Numbered from the stretch's first letter, positions 1 through 9,565 are shown. The stretch: DNA of 56,144 nucleotides from Betaproteobacteria bacterium (GCA_016873935.1 VGVT01000016.1:1-56144); one strand, 5' to 3'. Notes: generated by a model not told the origin, from the sequence alone. Made by a program: numbers and translations.

Positions 1-304
1 TGTAGCGCCGCTTGTGCCGGGCGTGGATACCGTTCTCCCGCATCAGACGCTCGACCCGTTCCTTACCGGCCGAGAAGCCTCGGGCACGCAGTTCCAGCAC
101 CATGCGAGGACTGCCGTAGGCGCCCTTGAGTTCGGCGTGGATAGCTTCGATCAAGGCCAGCATCTGGGCATCGGTGAGTCGTTTGCGACTCGGGGTGCCA
201 CCCCGCTTCCAGGCCCGGTAGCCGCTCAGGCTGACGTCCAGCACCGCGCACAACTCGGACAGGTCGAATGCGGGACGTTGCCCGTCGATCCAGGCGTACT
301 TCAC
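1..304 (-). CDS. IS3 transposase OrfB, N-terminal part (partial)
   Basis: This frame is open to the window edge and starts with GTG overlapping the orfA stop (GTGA). It reads VKYAWIDGQRPAFDLSELC at the N-terminus and continues with the helical HTH_21-type region of OrfB (SGYRAWKRGG, AYGSPRMVLELR, ERVERLMRENGI). The DDE catalytic core would lie beyond the edge. The frame is minus one relative to orfA, so translation probably comes mainly from ribosomal slippage on the A7G run at 340-333 rather than from the GTG. Intactness of the rest is unknown. Confidence 0.75.
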   Translation of the reverse strand, partial: MKYAWIDGQRPAFDLSELCAVLDVSLSGYRAWKRGGTPSRKRLTDAQMLALIEAIHAELKGAYGSPRMVLELRARGFSAGKERVERLMRENGIHARHKRRY

Positions 305-591
305 AGCACATCCCTTGCAAAGTACGCCGTCGCTTTTTTTAGGATTTCGTTCTCCCGCTTGAGCCGGATGTTCTCGGCCCGCAGCCGGGAGAGTTCCATC
401 TCTTCCGGCGTCACCTTCCTGGCACCAGCTCCGTTGAGCTTGCCCGCTTCGGCCGCTTTCACCCAGTTGCGCAGCGTCTGTTCGATCAGTCCCAGGTCAC
501 GGGCAACCGCCCCTGCCGTCTGGCCTTCCTTGACTCGCTTGACCGCCAGTTCCTTGAATTCGGCGGTGTATTCCTGCTTCGGAATCTTCAT
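301..591 (-). CDS. IS3 transposase OrfA (helix-turn-helix)
   Basis: About 96 residues from the ATG at 591, which follows a good AAGGAAG ribosome-binding site; an upstream in-frame ATG at 618 is less likely. The protein has the HTH_Tnp_1 pattern: YTAEFKELAVKRVKEGQTAGAVARDLGL, in which a transposase-type HTH is followed by EQTLRNWVKAA. It ends in a charged leucine-zipper-like helix (ELSRLRAENIRLKRENEILKK) typical of IS3 OrfA. It binds the IS ends and, fused by frameshifting to OrfB, forms the transposase. The gene looks intact. Confidence 0.85.
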   Translation of the reverse strand: MKIPKQEYTAEFKELAVKRVKEGQTAGAVARDLGLIEQTLRNWVKAAEAGKLNGAGARKVTPEEMELSRLRAENIRLKRENEILKKATAYFARDVL

Positions 592-659
592 CGTCTTCCT
601 TTCCAATCGAATGTCCATCTTAGGTCACCCTTGGAAGACGAAATTTCGGGGGAAGCTCA

Positions 660-925
660 TATTCGTCGATCGCCGGATATTCGAGGTCATGGCGTATCCA
701 TCCTCGGAAAAGCTGGACATCCTGATCAACATCAACCGCAACCTCGCCGCCGGTCTGCGTGGTGAGCAGACCGAAGCCGCATGACTGAGACGTCTTGCCG
801 AGGGTGTCGCCGCGCACGAGGGACACGGGCCGGATAAATCACCCTTGAACGGAGCCTGCAACGCTCAAGCACAGGAAGACTGAGGGCTTGTCGGCGCCGA
901 CCTGGCCGATGATGTTGAATCCGGT
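660..925. other. Region between the IS end and the flagellar promoter, no convincing gene
   Basis: No complete gene is supported here. A plus-strand frame open through the IS ends at 784 and finishes with a protein-like stretch (YPSSEKLDILININRNLAAG). This could be the tail of a chromosomal gene cut by the IS, but I do not recognise it and the frame has no start of its own beyond an ATG near 690. Confidence 0.4.
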
Positions 926-952
926 TCAAGTTTCCACTCCCCGCGCCGAAAT
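926..952 (+). promoter_or_regulatory. Sigma-28 (FliA) type promoter
   Basis: TCAAGTTT, then 11 bases, then GCCGAAAT closely matches the flagellar sigma-28 consensus TAAAGTTT-N11-GCCGATAA. It lies about 40 bases before the ATG of the first of three flagellar-type genes, which suggests late-class flagellar expression of that operon. Confidence 0.7.
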
Positions 953-993
953 ATGGCTCAATCGGGCCTCCGATTTCTAGGGATGCGCGGGCC

Positions 994-1350
994 ATGTTGG
1001 ATACCCTGACTTTTACCGGGCGTGAACTGCTGTTGGCGGTGGTGCTGGCCAGCGCGGTGTATTTGCTGGAGGTGCTGCTCTTTTCCCGCCGCCGCAACCG
1101 GACACGGCAAGACCGGCTGGCCGCGCGCGTCGAGGAATTGGAACGCGGCATCGCCGCGCTGGGGCAGCGTCTGGAAGCCCTTGAAGCCCGCCCGCCCACC
1201 GATTCCACCCTCGATGCCCTCAGGAACCAGCATGCCGAGGCCGCGCGCATGGCGCGTGCCGGCGCCACGGCGGCGGAACTGGCCGAGCAACTGGGCATTT
1301 CCCTGACCGAGGCTGAACTCATCATTGCCCTGCAGAAATCCGGGACATGA
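994..1350 (+). CDS. DUF2802 family membrane-anchored protein (flagellar operon)
   Basis: 118 residues. Residues about 9-28 form one hydrophobic segment (ELLLAVVLASAVYLLEVLLF), followed by an Arg-rich stretch and a predicted coiled coil (about 38-66, VEELERGIAALGQRLEALEA). The C-terminal part (about 80-115) looks like a small helix-turn-helix fold (ARAGATAAELAEQLGISLTEAELI). This layout fits DUF2802 proteins found beside fliK and flhB-type genes in beta- and gammaproteobacteria. Its function is unknown. The stop overlaps the ATG of the FliK-like gene, and a sigma-28-like promoter sits just upstream. Confidence 0.75.
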   Translation: MLDTLTFTGRELLLAVVLASAVYLLEVLLFSRRRNRTRQDRLAARVEELERGIAALGQRLEALEARPPTDSTLDALRNQHAEAARMARAGATAAELAEQLGISLTEAELIIALQKSGT

Positions 1351-2747
1351 ATCTCTCCGCCCTGCCCGAGCTCCTGCTGACCTGGATGAAGGGCCAGGCC
1401 GGCGCTCTGACGCAGGGTAATCGCGCGGAACAGGCGCTGCCGTTCAAGGTGGGCGCCGAGTACAGCGGCAAGGTGCTGGATCAGTTGGCCAACGGCCGCC
1501 ATCTGGTACAGGTGGCCGGGCAGAAGCTGGACATGGGCTTGCCACGCGGCAGCCAGGTTGGCGACACCGTGCGCCTGACCTTCCTCAATGCCGGGCCCCG
1601 ACCGACCTTTCTGCTGAATACGGCGCCGGTGGCACCGCTCCAGCCGGTGCGCATTTCCCAGACCGCGCAGCAGGTCAACGCCTTGATGCGTGTCGCCCAG
1701 CCAGCCGCCGCCGCGGCCCCCGCCACCGCCGCGGCCACCCCGGCGGGCGCACCGAGCGCGTCTGCGCAGAGGGTCGTCCTGGCCGCCGCCAGCGGCATGG
1801 TCAAGAATATAGCTGCGGCATCTCCGGCGATGCCGGCCAGTACGCCCGCGGCAGCGCCTGCTGTTGCCGCCGCCGCTGTCACCACGCGCGTGCTGCCGCC
1901 GCAGGCCGTGGCGGTGAGCGCAAGTGCCAAGGCCGCGCGCGCCGTCCAGGGCGCGGCGGCCGGACAAGCCGCTGGCCCGGCGCAGGCCGCGACGGCGTCG
2001 CAAGCCGCCGCGCGACCCATCGTCGCCAACGTGCTCATCCTGCAAAGCTCCGCGGCGACTCCGCTGCAGGCGCCGATTGCCCTGGCCAGTGCCAACAACG
2101 CCCTGCAGGGGCAGGCCGTCGATGGCATGCGCGCGGCGCTGTCCAGCGGCACCAGCACCCGGCCCGCCGCACTGGCCGATCCGGCGGCGCCCGGCGCCGG
2201 CGTGCTGCCCAACCGGCTGGCGCAGACCGTGCGCGAGAGCGGCCTGTTCTACGAGTCGCACCTGCAACGCTGGGCCAAGGGCACCTATCCCTTCGAATCC
2301 CTGCTCAATGAGCCGCAGGCCAGGCTGGGCCGCGATGCCGCCACCCAGTCCCGGCTCGCCGAACTCGGCGGCATGCCGGAGGAGGCCGCGCGCCTGGCCG
2401 GCCGCCAGTTGCAGATGCTGGAGGGCGCCCCCTTCCAATGGCAGGGCCTGGCCTGGCCGGGCCAATGGATGCAATGGCTGGTGGAAAAGCGGGGGGAGGG
2501 GCAGGGCGAGTCCGCCGGCGAGGAAGAGGGTGCCGCCTGGAATACCGAATTACGCCTGAGCCTGCCGCGCATGGGCGACCTGCATGCCCGTGTCAGCCTG
2601 CGCGGCGACGCGGTGAGCGTGCAGTTGCGCGCCCAGGAAAGCGCCACGGCGGACGCGCTGCTCGAGGCCTTGCCCGTCCTGGATGATGCCCTGCGCGCGG
2701 CCGGCCTGCAGCCCCGCCAGCTCGCGGTGGCGCGGGAGGATCTCTGA
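1347..2747 (+). CDS. FliK-like flagellar hook-length control protein
   Basis: 466 residues. Most of the middle (about 110-270) is low-complexity Ala/Pro/Thr/Gln-rich sequence, as in hook-length rulers. The last 100 residues (NTELRLSLPRMGDLHARVSL, then QLRAQESATADALLEALPVL and RAAGLQPRQLAV) match the Flg_hook C-terminal domain, which switches export specificity through FlhB. ATGA overlap with the preceding gene and a one-base overlap with the next (TGATG) indicate translational coupling. No hook, rod or ring genes are nearby, so this may be a second, non-canonical FliK rather than the main ruler. Confidence 0.75.
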   Translation: MNLSALPELLLTWMKGQAGALTQGNRAEQALPFKVGAEYSGKVLDQLANGRHLVQVAGQKLDMGLPRGSQVGDTVRLTFLNAGPRPTFLLNTAPVAPLQPVRISQTAQQVNALMRVAQPAAAAAPATAAATPAGAPSASAQRVVLAAASGMVKNIAAASPAMPASTPAAAPAVAAAAVTTRVLPPQAVAVSASAKAARAVQGAAAGQAAGPAQAATASQAAARPIVANVLILQSSAATPLQAPIALASANNALQGQAVDGMRAALSSGTSTRPAALADPAAPGAGVLPNRLAQTVRESGLFYESHLQRWAKGTYPFESLLNEPQARLGRDAATQSRLAELGGMPEEAARLAGRQLQMLEGAPFQWQGLAWPGQWMQWLVEKRGEGQGESAGEEEGAAWNTELRLSLPRMGDLHARVSLRGDAVSVQLRAQESATADALLEALPVLDDALRAAGLQPRQLAVAREDL

Positions 2748-3055
2748 TGGCTGGAGGCAAGGACCGCCGCCGCGAGGCCGTTGCCCTGCATTACACCCAG
2801 GCGAAGGGCGCGCCGCAGGTGGTGGCCAAGGGTCGCGGCCTGTTGGCGGAGGAGATCATCGAGCGCGCCAGGACGGCGGGGGTGTTCGTGCACGAATCCC
2901 CCGATCTGGTGAATCTGTTGATGCAGGTGGACCTGGACGACAGCATTCCGCCGGAACTCTACGTTGCCGTGGCGGAGCTGCTGGCCTGGCTCTACCGCCT
3001 GGAGCATGGCGGCGTCGAAACCGGAGCCGCTGCCCAGGCAGCCCCTACAGCCTGA
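2747..3055 (+). CDS. Stand-alone FlhB cytoplasmic-domain protein (EscU/YscU/FlhB family)
   Basis: 102 residues, soluble. The sequence aligns with the part of FlhB just after the autocleavage motif NPTH: EAVALHYTQAKGAPQVVAKG corresponds to the VAL-Y and VVAKG block, and ELYVAVAELLAWLYRLE to the conserved C-terminal helix. The four membrane helices and NPTH itself are absent, so it resembles the cleaved FlhB C-terminal fragment made as a separate gene. It is coupled to the FliK-like gene, which suggests the two products interact in export switching. Its last 11 bases overlap the convergent glnD. Confidence 0.85.
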   Translation: MAGGKDRRREAVALHYTQAKGAPQVVAKGRGLLAEEIIERARTAGVFVHESPDLVNLLMQVDLDDSIPPELYVAVAELLAWLYRLEHGGVETGAAAQAAPTA

Positions 3056-5606
3056 GCGATTCAGACAGATCCTGTTCCAGGGCCAGCCGCGCGGGCGCAC
3101 CGCGCAGGTTCTCGCCAGCCAGCACGAAGACGTCCTCGGCGCGGTTGCCCAGCGTATTGATGCGTGCGGATAGCACGTTGGCGCCATGCCGGTGCAGCAG
3201 ACGGGCGACCTGGGCGAGCAGGCCGGGCCGGTCGCCGGCGGTGAAGGTGAGCACGAAATCGCGGCCGTTGTCGCCGGCCGAAAGGCTCACCTGCGGTTCG
3301 ATGGGGAAGGCCTTCAGTCGTCGCGCCACCTTGCCGCCGGCGGCGGGCGGGGGCGCATCCTGGCGCGCCAATTCGGCGGCAAGTTCATGCTCGATGTAGT
3401 TGAGGAAATCCCGATACGCCACCTGGCGCTGCTCCGGGTCCAGGGCGTAGAAGGTATCCAGCGCGTGGCCGTCGCGGGTGGTGTGCACGCGCGCGGCGAG
3501 GATGGTGTAGCCCAGCTTCGCGAAGAACGCGCAGATGCGGGCGAACAGGGCTTCCTCGTCGGGCGCGTAGACCAGCACCTCGACGCCTTCCCCGACCGCC
3601 GCCAGGCGGGCGCGCACGACCAGGGATGCACGGCCGATTACCGGCAGCAGGCGGCGGGTTTGCCAGGCGATGTCGCGCGCATCCTGGCGCAGGAAGTAGA
3701 CGTCGTCCAGGCGCTTCCACAGGGCCTCCTCGCTGCCCGGCGGAAAGCCATACAGACGCAGTTGCGCGCGCGCCTGCTCCTTCTTTTCCTCGATGCTGTC
3801 GGCTTCCGGCGCGCCGCCTTCGAGTACCCGCCGGGCGGCCAGGTAGAGCTCGCGCGTGAGCTTGTCCTTCCAGGCGTTCCACACCTTGGGACTGGTGCCG
3901 CGGATGTCGGCCACGGTGAGCAGGTAGAGGGCGCTGAGGCGGCGCACATCGCCGCAGTGCGCGGCGAAGGCGGTGATCACCTCGGGGTCGCTGAGGTCCT
4001 GTTTCTGCGCCACCTGGGAAAGGGTGAGATGCTCGGCCACCAGCCAGGCCACCATTTCACCGTCCTCGCGGGGCAGGCCGTGATCGCGGCAGAAGCGCAG
4101 GGCGTCGCGCGCGCCCAGGCCGGAATGGTCGCCGCCGCGTCCCTTGGCGATGTCGTGGAACAGGGCGGCCAGCAGCAACAGGTCCTGGCGCCTGCAATCG
4201 CCCATCAGGCGGTGGGCCAGGGGGTATTCGTGGGCGAACTCCGGGATGGCCAGGCGTCGCAGGTTGCGCAGGACCATGAGGATATGCTCGTCCACCGGGT
4301 AGATGTGGAACTGGTCGTGCTGCATCTGTCCGCTGATGCGGCCGAACAGGGGCAGGTAACGGCCCAGGATGCCGAGCCGGTGCATGAGGCGCAGGCTCAG
4401 GGTGACACCGCGCGGCTGCGCCAGGAGGCTTAGGAAGCGACGGTGATTGTCGGGGTCGCGGCGGAACGTGGCATCGATGCCGCGGCCGGCGCGCCAGAGC
4501 GCGCGCAGCAGGCGGGGCGTGCAGCCGCTCACCGAGGGTTCCCGCGCCAGCACCAGGAAGGTGTCCAGCAAGGCGCCGGGTTTGCGCCGGAACAGATCTT
4601 CGTCGGCGTCCAGTAGGTTGCCTTCGGCGCGGAAGTCGGTCGAGCCGGCCAGGGCGTGCGGACGCGGCGTCGGCAGCAGGCGGCCGCGCAGGGCGCCGAG
4701 CACCAGTTCATTGATCAGGCGCAGGTGGCGGGCGGCGCGGAAATAGCGCTGCATCAGCCGTTCCGAGGCGCGCCGGGTGGGACCGGCGGTCTCCTCCATG
4801 GCGCGCGCGATGGGTTCCTGGAATTCGAACAGCAGGCGGTCCTCGCGCCGCCTGCTGGCCAGATGCAGGCGGATGCGCAGGTGCGAAAGCAGGCGCAGGT
4901 CGGCGGCGGCAGAGCGGGCTTCTTCCGAGGTCAGCAGCCCAGCCCTGGCCAGACCGGGCAGACTGCTGGCCAAGCCGGCGGCACGGCTGATCCAGAGGAT
5001 GGTCTGCACGTCGCGAAAACCGCCGGGGCTCTCCTTGAGGTTGGGTTCCAGCAGCAGGGCCACGTCGGTGTGGCGGCCATGGCGGACTTTTTGTTCCAGC
5101 GTCTTGGCCTGGAAGAAGGCGCGCACCTCCATGCGGGCGGCCAGGGCATCGTGCAAACGCTCGAACAGCTCGGCCTTGCCGGCGATGCGGCGGGCTTCCA
5201 ACAGAGTGGTCTGGATGGTGATGTCGCCCGCCGCCTCGCTCAGGCACTCGGACACGCTGCGCACGCTGCTGCCGATGGGCAGGCCGACGTCCCACAGCAG
5301 GGCGATGAGGGGCTCGAAGCGGGCGCGTTCGCCTTCCGGCAGGTCGTCGTCGAGCAGGATCAGAAGATCCACGTCGGATTGCGGGAACAGTTCGCCGCGC
5401 CCGTATCCGCCCACCGCCACCAGGCTGGCCTGTTCGGGCAGGTCGTGGGCACGCCAGATCTCCGCCAGGATGCGGTCGGTGAGGGCGGCCAGGCCACGCA
5501 GCAAGGGCGACACCCGTGGCCGCGCCAGATAGGCCTGGAACAGCGCATCGCGCTGCCGCGCGAGGGCTTCCCGCCAGGCGGCGACGCGGGCGAAGTCGGG
5601 ATTCAT
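3045..5606 (-). CDS. glnD: Bifunctional PII uridylyltransferase/uridylyl-removing enzyme
   Basis: 853 residues, the usual length. The nucleotidyltransferase motif is at about 65-85 ([20 protein letters not shown]), followed by the GlnD PII-UTase region and an HD hydrolase domain at about residue 490 ([14 protein letters not shown]). Two ACT domains close the protein ([20 protein letters not shown] and [20 protein letters not shown]). It senses glutamine and modifies PII proteins GlnB/GlnK, controlling nitrogen assimilation. Map lies 10 bases upstream on the same strand, the usual order in betaproteobacteria. All key motifs look intact. Confidence 0.97.
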   Translation of the reverse strand: MNPDFARVAAWREALARQRDALFQAYLARPRVSPLLRGLAALTDRILAEIWRAHDLPEQASLVAVGGYGRGELFPQSDVDLLILLDDDLPEGERARFEPLIALLWDVGLPIGSSVRSVSECLSEAAGDITIQTTLLEARRIAGKAELFERLHDALAARMEVRAFFQAKTLEQKVRHGRHTDVALLLEPNLKESPGGFRDVQTILWISRAAGLASSLPGLARAGLLTSEEARSAAADLRLLSHLRIRLHLASRRREDRLLFEFQEPIARAMEETAGPTRRASERLMQRYFRAARHLRLINELVLGALRGRLLPTPRPHALAGSTDFRAEGNLLDADEDLFRRKPGALLDTFLVLAREPSVSGCTPRLLRALWRAGRGIDATFRRDPDNHRRFLSLLAQPRGVTLSLRLMHRLGILGRYLPLFGRISGQMQHDQFHIYPVDEHILMVLRNLRRLAIPEFAHEYPLAHRLMGDCRRQDLLLLAALFHDIAKGRGGDHSGLGARDALRFCRDHGLPREDGEMVAWLVAEHLTLSQVAQKQDLSDPEVITAFAAHCGDVRRLSALYLLTVADIRGTSPKVWNAWKDKLTRELYLAARRVLEGGAPEADSIEEKKEQARAQLRLYGFPPGSEEALWKRLDDVYFLRQDARDIAWQTRRLLPVIGRASLVVRARLAAVGEGVEVLVYAPDEEALFARICAFFAKLGYTILAARVHTTRDGHALDTFYALDPEQRQVAYRDFLNYIEHELAAELARQDAPPPAAGGKVARRLKAFPIEPQVSLSAGDNGRDFVLTFTAGDRPGLLAQVARLLHRHGANVLSARINTLGNRAEDVFVLAGENLRGAPARLALEQDLSESLRL

Positions 5607-5616
5607 GCCAGCGGGT

Positions 5617-6438
5617 TCACGCCGCCGCGGGCCTTGCGAGCGCGACGAAGGCGGGCGGCGCCGGCGAGCCGGCGGACAGGGTGAGCACCTCGAAGCCGGT
5701 TTCGCTGACCAGAACCGTGTGCTCCCACTGGCAGGACAGGGAATGGTCCTTGGTCACCACGGTCCAGCCGTCGCCGAGCATGCGGATGTCCCGCCTGCCG
5801 GCGTTGATCATGGGCTCGATGGTGAAGATCATGCCCGCCTGCAGGACCGGGCCGGTGTCGGCCTTGCCGTAATGCAGGACCTGCGGTTCCTCGTGGAACT
5901 TGCGGCCGATGCCGTGGCCGCAGAATTCGCGGACCACCGAATAGCCATGGCCTTCCGCGTGCCTCTGGATGGCGGCGCCGATGTCGCCGAGACGGACGCC
6001 GGGGCGCACGGCGAGGATGCCCTTCCACATGCACTCGTAGGTCACCTCGGTGAGGCGCCGGGCCTGGATGGAGGGCTCGCCGACGTAGAACATGCGCGAG
6101 GTGTCGCCGTGCCAGCCGTCCTTGATGACGGTGATGTCCAGGTTGACGACGTCGCCGTGCTTCAGCTTCTTCTCGCCGGGCACGCCGTGGCAGACCTGGT
6201 GGTTGACCGAGGTGCAGATCGACTTGGGGTAGGGCGCGTGGCCGGGCGGCGCGTAGTTGAGCGGCGCCGGAACGCAGCCCTGCACGTCGACCTGGAAATC
6301 GTGGCAGAGCTTGTCCAGTTCGCCGGTGGTGATGCCGGGCTTCACGAAGGGGGTGATGTAGTCCAGCACTTCGGCGGCCAGGCGGCCGGCGATCCGCATT
6401 TTTTCGATTTCTTCCGGGGATTTGATGCTGATGGACAT
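5617..6438 (-). CDS. map: Type I methionine aminopeptidase
   Basis: 273 residues. It removes the initiator Met from nascent proteins. The five metal ligands are visible: two Asp in NLDITVIKDGWHGDTSRMF, His in GHGIGRKFHEEP, Glu in TIEPMI and Glu in CQWEHTVLV. The substrate His in NHQVCHGVPG is also present. The short C-terminal extension after VLTL is Ala/Pro-rich. It is co-directional with glnD, ten bases apart; rpsB, often nearby in this class, is not in the window. Confidence 0.97.
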   Translation of the reverse strand: MSISIKSPEEIEKMRIAGRLAAEVLDYITPFVKPGITTGELDKLCHDFQVDVQGCVPAPLNYAPPGHAPYPKSICTSVNHQVCHGVPGEKKLKHGDVVNLDITVIKDGWHGDTSRMFYVGEPSIQARRLTEVTYECMWKGILAVRPGVRLGDIGAAIQRHAEGHGYSVVREFCGHGIGRKFHEEPQVLHYGKADTGPVLQAGMIFTIEPMINAGRRDIRMLGDGWTVVTKDHSLSCQWEHTVLVSETGFEVLTLSAGSPAPPAFVALARPAAA

Positions 6439-6549
6439 GGGTAGTGCGGCACTCGGCGGGGAAGTCAGGATAGGTAGGGCGACAGGGCTTGTAAAGCTGG
6501 AGTTGTTTTGTCGGAAATGGTTCGGCCGGCGTGGTCGGGCCGCACGGCC

Positions 6550-6834
6550 TCAGCCGCTGGGAAGCTTTTCGAAATGCGCGTAGTCGCCGGAGGCCTCCTC
6601 CACCTCGACGTTCAGCACTTTCGCAAGGGGCGGGCCGCGCCGGCACCAGTCGATGAGGGCGTCCACGCGCGCGGCCTCGCCCTGGGCCACGGCTTCCACC
6701 GAGCCGTCCGCGCGGTTGCGCACCCAACCCGTCACCTCCAGGCCGTCGGCGGCCTCGCGCATGGATTCGCGGTACCAGACGCCCTGCACGCGGCCGGTGA
6801 TGACGAGGTGGCGGGTGACGCGGCCGCTTGGCAT
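6550..6834 (-). CDS. acyP: Acylphosphatase
   Basis: 94 residues. The family signature [16 protein letters not shown] holds the catalytic Arg, and [19 protein letters not shown] holds the catalytic Asn. It hydrolyses acyl phosphates such as carbamoyl phosphate or 1,3-bisphosphoglycerate in the cytoplasm. The ATG at 6834 overlaps the stop of the upstream cyclic-nucleotide-domain gene (TGATG), so the two are coupled. A TTG one codon earlier is possible. Confidence 0.93.
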   Translation of the reverse strand: MPSGRVTRHLVITGRVQGVWYRESMREAADGLEVTGWVRNRADGSVEAVAQGEAARVDALIDWCRRGPPLAKVLNVEVEEASGDYAHFEKLPSG

Positions 6835-7313
6835 CAATAGCGGCCGTGCTGGCGGGTGATGTAGTTGGTCATTTCCATCTGTTGCACGTTCATGCGCCGC
6901 AGGGTGTTGTGCACGCCGCGGAGGATGGCGCGCATGACCCGGTAGACCAGCAGGGGCTTGCTTTCCAGCAGGGATTCGAAATGGTCGCGTTCCAGGCTGA
7001 ACACACGCGCCGGTCCCACCGCGCGCAGCGTCGCGGAATGCGGCTCGCCGTCGATGAAGCCGAGTTCGCCCGCCAATTCACCCCTGCGCAGAACGTGCAG
7101 GATGACCCACTCCTCGCCACCGGTCTTGCGGCTGACGGCCAGGTTGCCGTCGACGACCAGGTGCAGGCGGTTGTCCACCTTGCCCTCCTCGATGAGGATG
7201 TCGCCGTCCTTCAGCTCCCGGATTTCGCCAAGGTCCTTGAACAGGGCGCATTCGTCGCCGGTGAGGTCCTTGCCCAGGACCGAGCCGAGAATGAAGCATT
7301 GCTGGTCGTTCAT
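6834..7313 (-). CDS. Cyclic nucleotide-binding domain protein without DNA-binding domain
   Basis: 159 residues, a single cNMP-binding (Crp-like beta-roll) domain: [47 protein letters not shown], then a C helix. There is no helix-turn-helix, so it is not a Crp/Fnr transcription factor. Such proteins may act as ligand-binding partners, but the role is unknown. AGGAG precedes the ATG. It sits between metG and acyP on the same strand. Confidence 0.85.
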   Translation of the reverse strand: MNDQQCFILGSVLGKDLTGDECALFKDLGEIRELKDGDILIEEGKVDNRLHLVVDGNLAVSRKTGGEEWVILHVLRRGELAGELGFIDGEPHSATLRAVGPARVFSLERDHFESLLESKPLLVYRVMRAILRGVHNTLRRMNVQQMEMTNYITRQHGRY

Positions 7314-7337
7314 GGTGTTTCTCCTAGAGTCGCTTTA

Positions 7338-7373
7338 GAGCCTATTTCAGTAGGAACCTACTGAAATAGGCTC
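7338..7373. repeat. 36-bp palindromic remnant of a MITE-like element
   Basis: Two 17-bp perfect inverted arms (GAGCCTATTTCAGTAGG and its complement) are separated by AA and flanked by TTA on each side (7335-7337 and 7374-7376). The arm is the same as the outer end of the 267-bp element at 30630-30896, which also has TTA flanks. The right-hand TTA is the metG stop codon read on the plus strand. No T-run follows on either strand, so it is not a standard terminator, although it could form a strong hairpin in the metG transcript. Confidence 0.8.
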
Positions 7374-9437
7374 TTACTTGATGCGCATGCCCGGCTGGGC
7401 ACCGCCGTCGGGGGAAAGCAGGAAGGGGCCGCCGCGCTCGTCGCTGGCGGCCAGGACCATGCCTTCGGATAAGCCGAATTTCATCTTGCGCGGGGCCAGG
7501 TTGGCGACCATCACCGTGAGCCGGCCCACCAGGCTTTCCGGTGAGTAGGCCGCCTTGATGCCGGCGAACACGGTGCGGGTTTCCGTGCCCAGGTCCAGGG
7601 TCAGCTTGAGCAGCTTCTCCGCGCCCTCCACGTGCTCCGCATTGGCGATGCGGGCGACGCGCAAATCCACCTTGGTGAAGTCGTCAATGGAAATGAAAGG
7701 CTCCCAGGGTGAGGCTACGGTTTCTGCCTTGGCCTCGGCTTGCTGGTGCTGGGCGTGCTTGACCGGTGCCGGCTCGGGTGTGGGCGCCAGGTTCTGCTTG
7801 TTTTCGTCCACCATGGCCTCGATCTTCTTCGGGTCGATGCGGGTCATCAGGTGCTGGTATTCGTGGATGGTGTGGCCCTCGGGCAGCGGCGCCCAGGCAT
7901 CGGTCCAACCCAGGGCGGGGATGTCGAGGAAGGCTTCCACCTGGGCCGCGAGGGTGGGCAACACGGGCTTCAGGTACAGCGTCAGATCCCGGAACAGGGT
8001 GAGGGCGGTGGAGCAGACCTGGTGCAATTCCGCTTCCCTGCCTTCCTGCTTGGCCATTTCCCAGGGCTTCTTCTCGGCGATGTACAGGTTGGCGGCGTCG
8101 GCCAGGCGCATGATCTCCCGCAGGGCGCGGCCGAAGTCGCGGGACTCGTAGCTCTCGGCGATCTCGCCCTTGGCGAATGCGGCTTCGAACTCCGCCGTCG
8201 CGGCCCGGTCGCAGGCGCCCAAGCGACCGCCGAACTTCTTGCTGATGAAGCCCGCGCAACGGCTGGCGATGTTCACGTACTTGCCGACCAGGTCGCTGTT
8301 CACCCGCGCGGCGAAGTCCTCCAGGTTGAGATCGATGTCCTCCATGCTGCCGTTGAGCTTGGCGGCGTAGTAGTAGCGCAGCCACTCCGGGTTGAGGTGC
8401 TTCAGGTAGCTCTCGGCGGTGATGAAGGTGCCGCGGCTCTTCGACATCTTGGAACCGTTCACTGTCAGGAAGCCGTGGCAGAACACCCCGGACGGCGTGC
8501 GGAAGCCGGCGTGGTGCAGCTCGGCGGGCCAGAACAGGGCGTGGAAGTAGAGGATGTCCTTGCCGATGAAGTGGTAGACCTCGGCGCTGGAATCCGGCTT
8601 CCAGTACTCGTCGAAATCCAGGCCGTGCCGGTCGCAGTAGTTGCGGAAGCTGCCCATGTAGCCGATGGGCGCGTCCAGCCAGACGTAGTAGTACTTGCCC
8701 GGGGCGTCGGGGATCTCGAAGCCGAAGTAGGGCGTGTCCCGCGAGATGTCCCAGTCGGACAGGCCGCCCTCCAGCCATTCGTTGAGTTTATTTCCGGCCT
8801 CGGCCTGGACGTGCGGCGGCACGATCCAGCCGCGCAGGAAATCGGCGCAGCGCGGGTCGGAGAGCTTGAAGAAATAATGGTCCGACTGCTTCCTCACCGG
8901 CGCCGCGCCGGACACGGCGGAGTAGGGCTCGATGAGGTCCGTCGGCTGGTAGGCGGCGCCGCAGGCCTCGCAGGAATCGCCGTACTGGTCCTTGGCGTGG
9001 CACTTGGGGCACTCGCCCTTGATGAAACGGTCCGGCAGAAACATGGCCTTGACCGGGTCGTAGAACTGCTCGATGGCCCGCTTCTCGATCAGCCCGGCGT
9101 CGCGCAGACGGGTGTAGATGGTGTCGGCGTAATGGCGGGTTTCCGGGCTGTGGGTGGAGTAGTAGTTGTCGAAGCCCACGTGGAAGCCGTCGAAATCCCG
9201 CTTGTGCTCATGCCAGACCCGGTCGATGAGGGTTTCCGGCGTGATGCCTTCCTTCTCCGCGCGCAGCATGATGGGCGTGCCGTGGGTGTCGTCGGCACAG
9301 CAGTAGATGCAGTCGTGGCCGCGCATCTTCTGGAAGCGCACCCAGATGTCGGTCTGGATGTATTCGACCAGATGGCCCAGGTGGATGCTGCCGTTGGCGT
9401 AGGGCAGGGCGGAGGTGACGAGGATTTTGCGGGGCAT
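7374..9437 (-). CDS. metG: Methionyl-tRNA synthetase
   Basis: 687 residues. Class I signatures: HIGH-type motif at about residues 14-24 ([17 protein letters not shown]) and KMSKSRGTF near 330. A zinc-knuckle insert ([18 protein letters not shown]) sits in the connective-peptide region. The C-terminus carries a dimerising, tRNA-binding EMAPII-like domain from about 585 ([20 protein letters not shown]). It charges initiator and elongator tRNA-Met. The stop codon coincides with the TTA flank of the MITE-like palindrome. Confidence 0.98.
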   Translation of the reverse strand: MPRKILVTSALPYANGSIHLGHLVEYIQTDIWVRFQKMRGHDCIYCCADDTHGTPIMLRAEKEGITPETLIDRVWHEHKRDFDGFHVGFDNYYSTHSPETRHYADTIYTRLRDAGLIEKRAIEQFYDPVKAMFLPDRFIKGECPKCHAKDQYGDSCEACGAAYQPTDLIEPYSAVSGAAPVRKQSDHYFFKLSDPRCADFLRGWIVPPHVQAEAGNKLNEWLEGGLSDWDISRDTPYFGFEIPDAPGKYYYVWLDAPIGYMGSFRNYCDRHGLDFDEYWKPDSSAEVYHFIGKDILYFHALFWPAELHHAGFRTPSGVFCHGFLTVNGSKMSKSRGTFITAESYLKHLNPEWLRYYYAAKLNGSMEDIDLNLEDFAARVNSDLVGKYVNIASRCAGFISKKFGGRLGACDRAATAEFEAAFAKGEIAESYESRDFGRALREIMRLADAANLYIAEKKPWEMAKQEGREAELHQVCSTALTLFRDLTLYLKPVLPTLAAQVEAFLDIPALGWTDAWAPLPEGHTIHEYQHLMTRIDPKKIEAMVDENKQNLAPTPEPAPVKHAQHQQAEAKAETVASPWEPFISIDDFTKVDLRVARIANAEHVEGAEKLLKLTLDLGTETRTVFAGIKAAYSPESLVGRLTVMVANLAPRKMKFGLSEGMVLAASDERGGPFLLSPDGGAQPGMRIK

Positions 9438-9523
9438 GAGGCTTCCGGAGTGGGTCGGTTCCTTGAGCCAAGCATTTTAGCCGCGCCGAAGCCGGGCAAG
9501 GTGAAACACGTGGTGAAATCACA

Positions 9524-9552
9524 TTGCCCTGCATGGTTGGCTTGGATAGAAT
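9524..9552 (+). promoter_or_regulatory. Sigma-70 type promoter of tRNA-Val
   Basis: TTGCCC and TAGAAT are separated by 17 bases. The -10 element ends 13 bases before the mature tRNA 5' end. Confidence 0.65.
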
Positions 9553-9565
9553 GCGCCCCGACCTT

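Larger units (their letters stand above)
1..659 (-). mobile_element. IS3-family insertion sequence, truncated by the window edge
   Basis: OrfA and the beginning of OrfB lie on the minus strand in the overlapping, minus-one-frame arrangement of IS3 elements. The element runs off the left edge, so its far end and any target duplication cannot be seen. The right boundary is tentative: reading the minus strand, a plausible terminal TG (TGAGCTTCCCCCG) begins at 659, and IS3 ends usually start with TG. A run of seven A residues (minus strand, 340 to 334) followed by G, inside orfA, is a likely programmed frameshift site giving the OrfAB transposase. Confidence 0.8.

Noticed and set aside
732-2474. 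580-codon minus-strand frame opposite the FliK-like gene
   Set aside because: Arg/Gly-rich shadow without a domain; the plus-strand flagellar genes have linked starts, a promoter and family motifs.
7337-7376. Terminator after metG
   Set aside because: The stem is strong, but no T-run follows on the minus strand and the sequence is explained by MITE ends.
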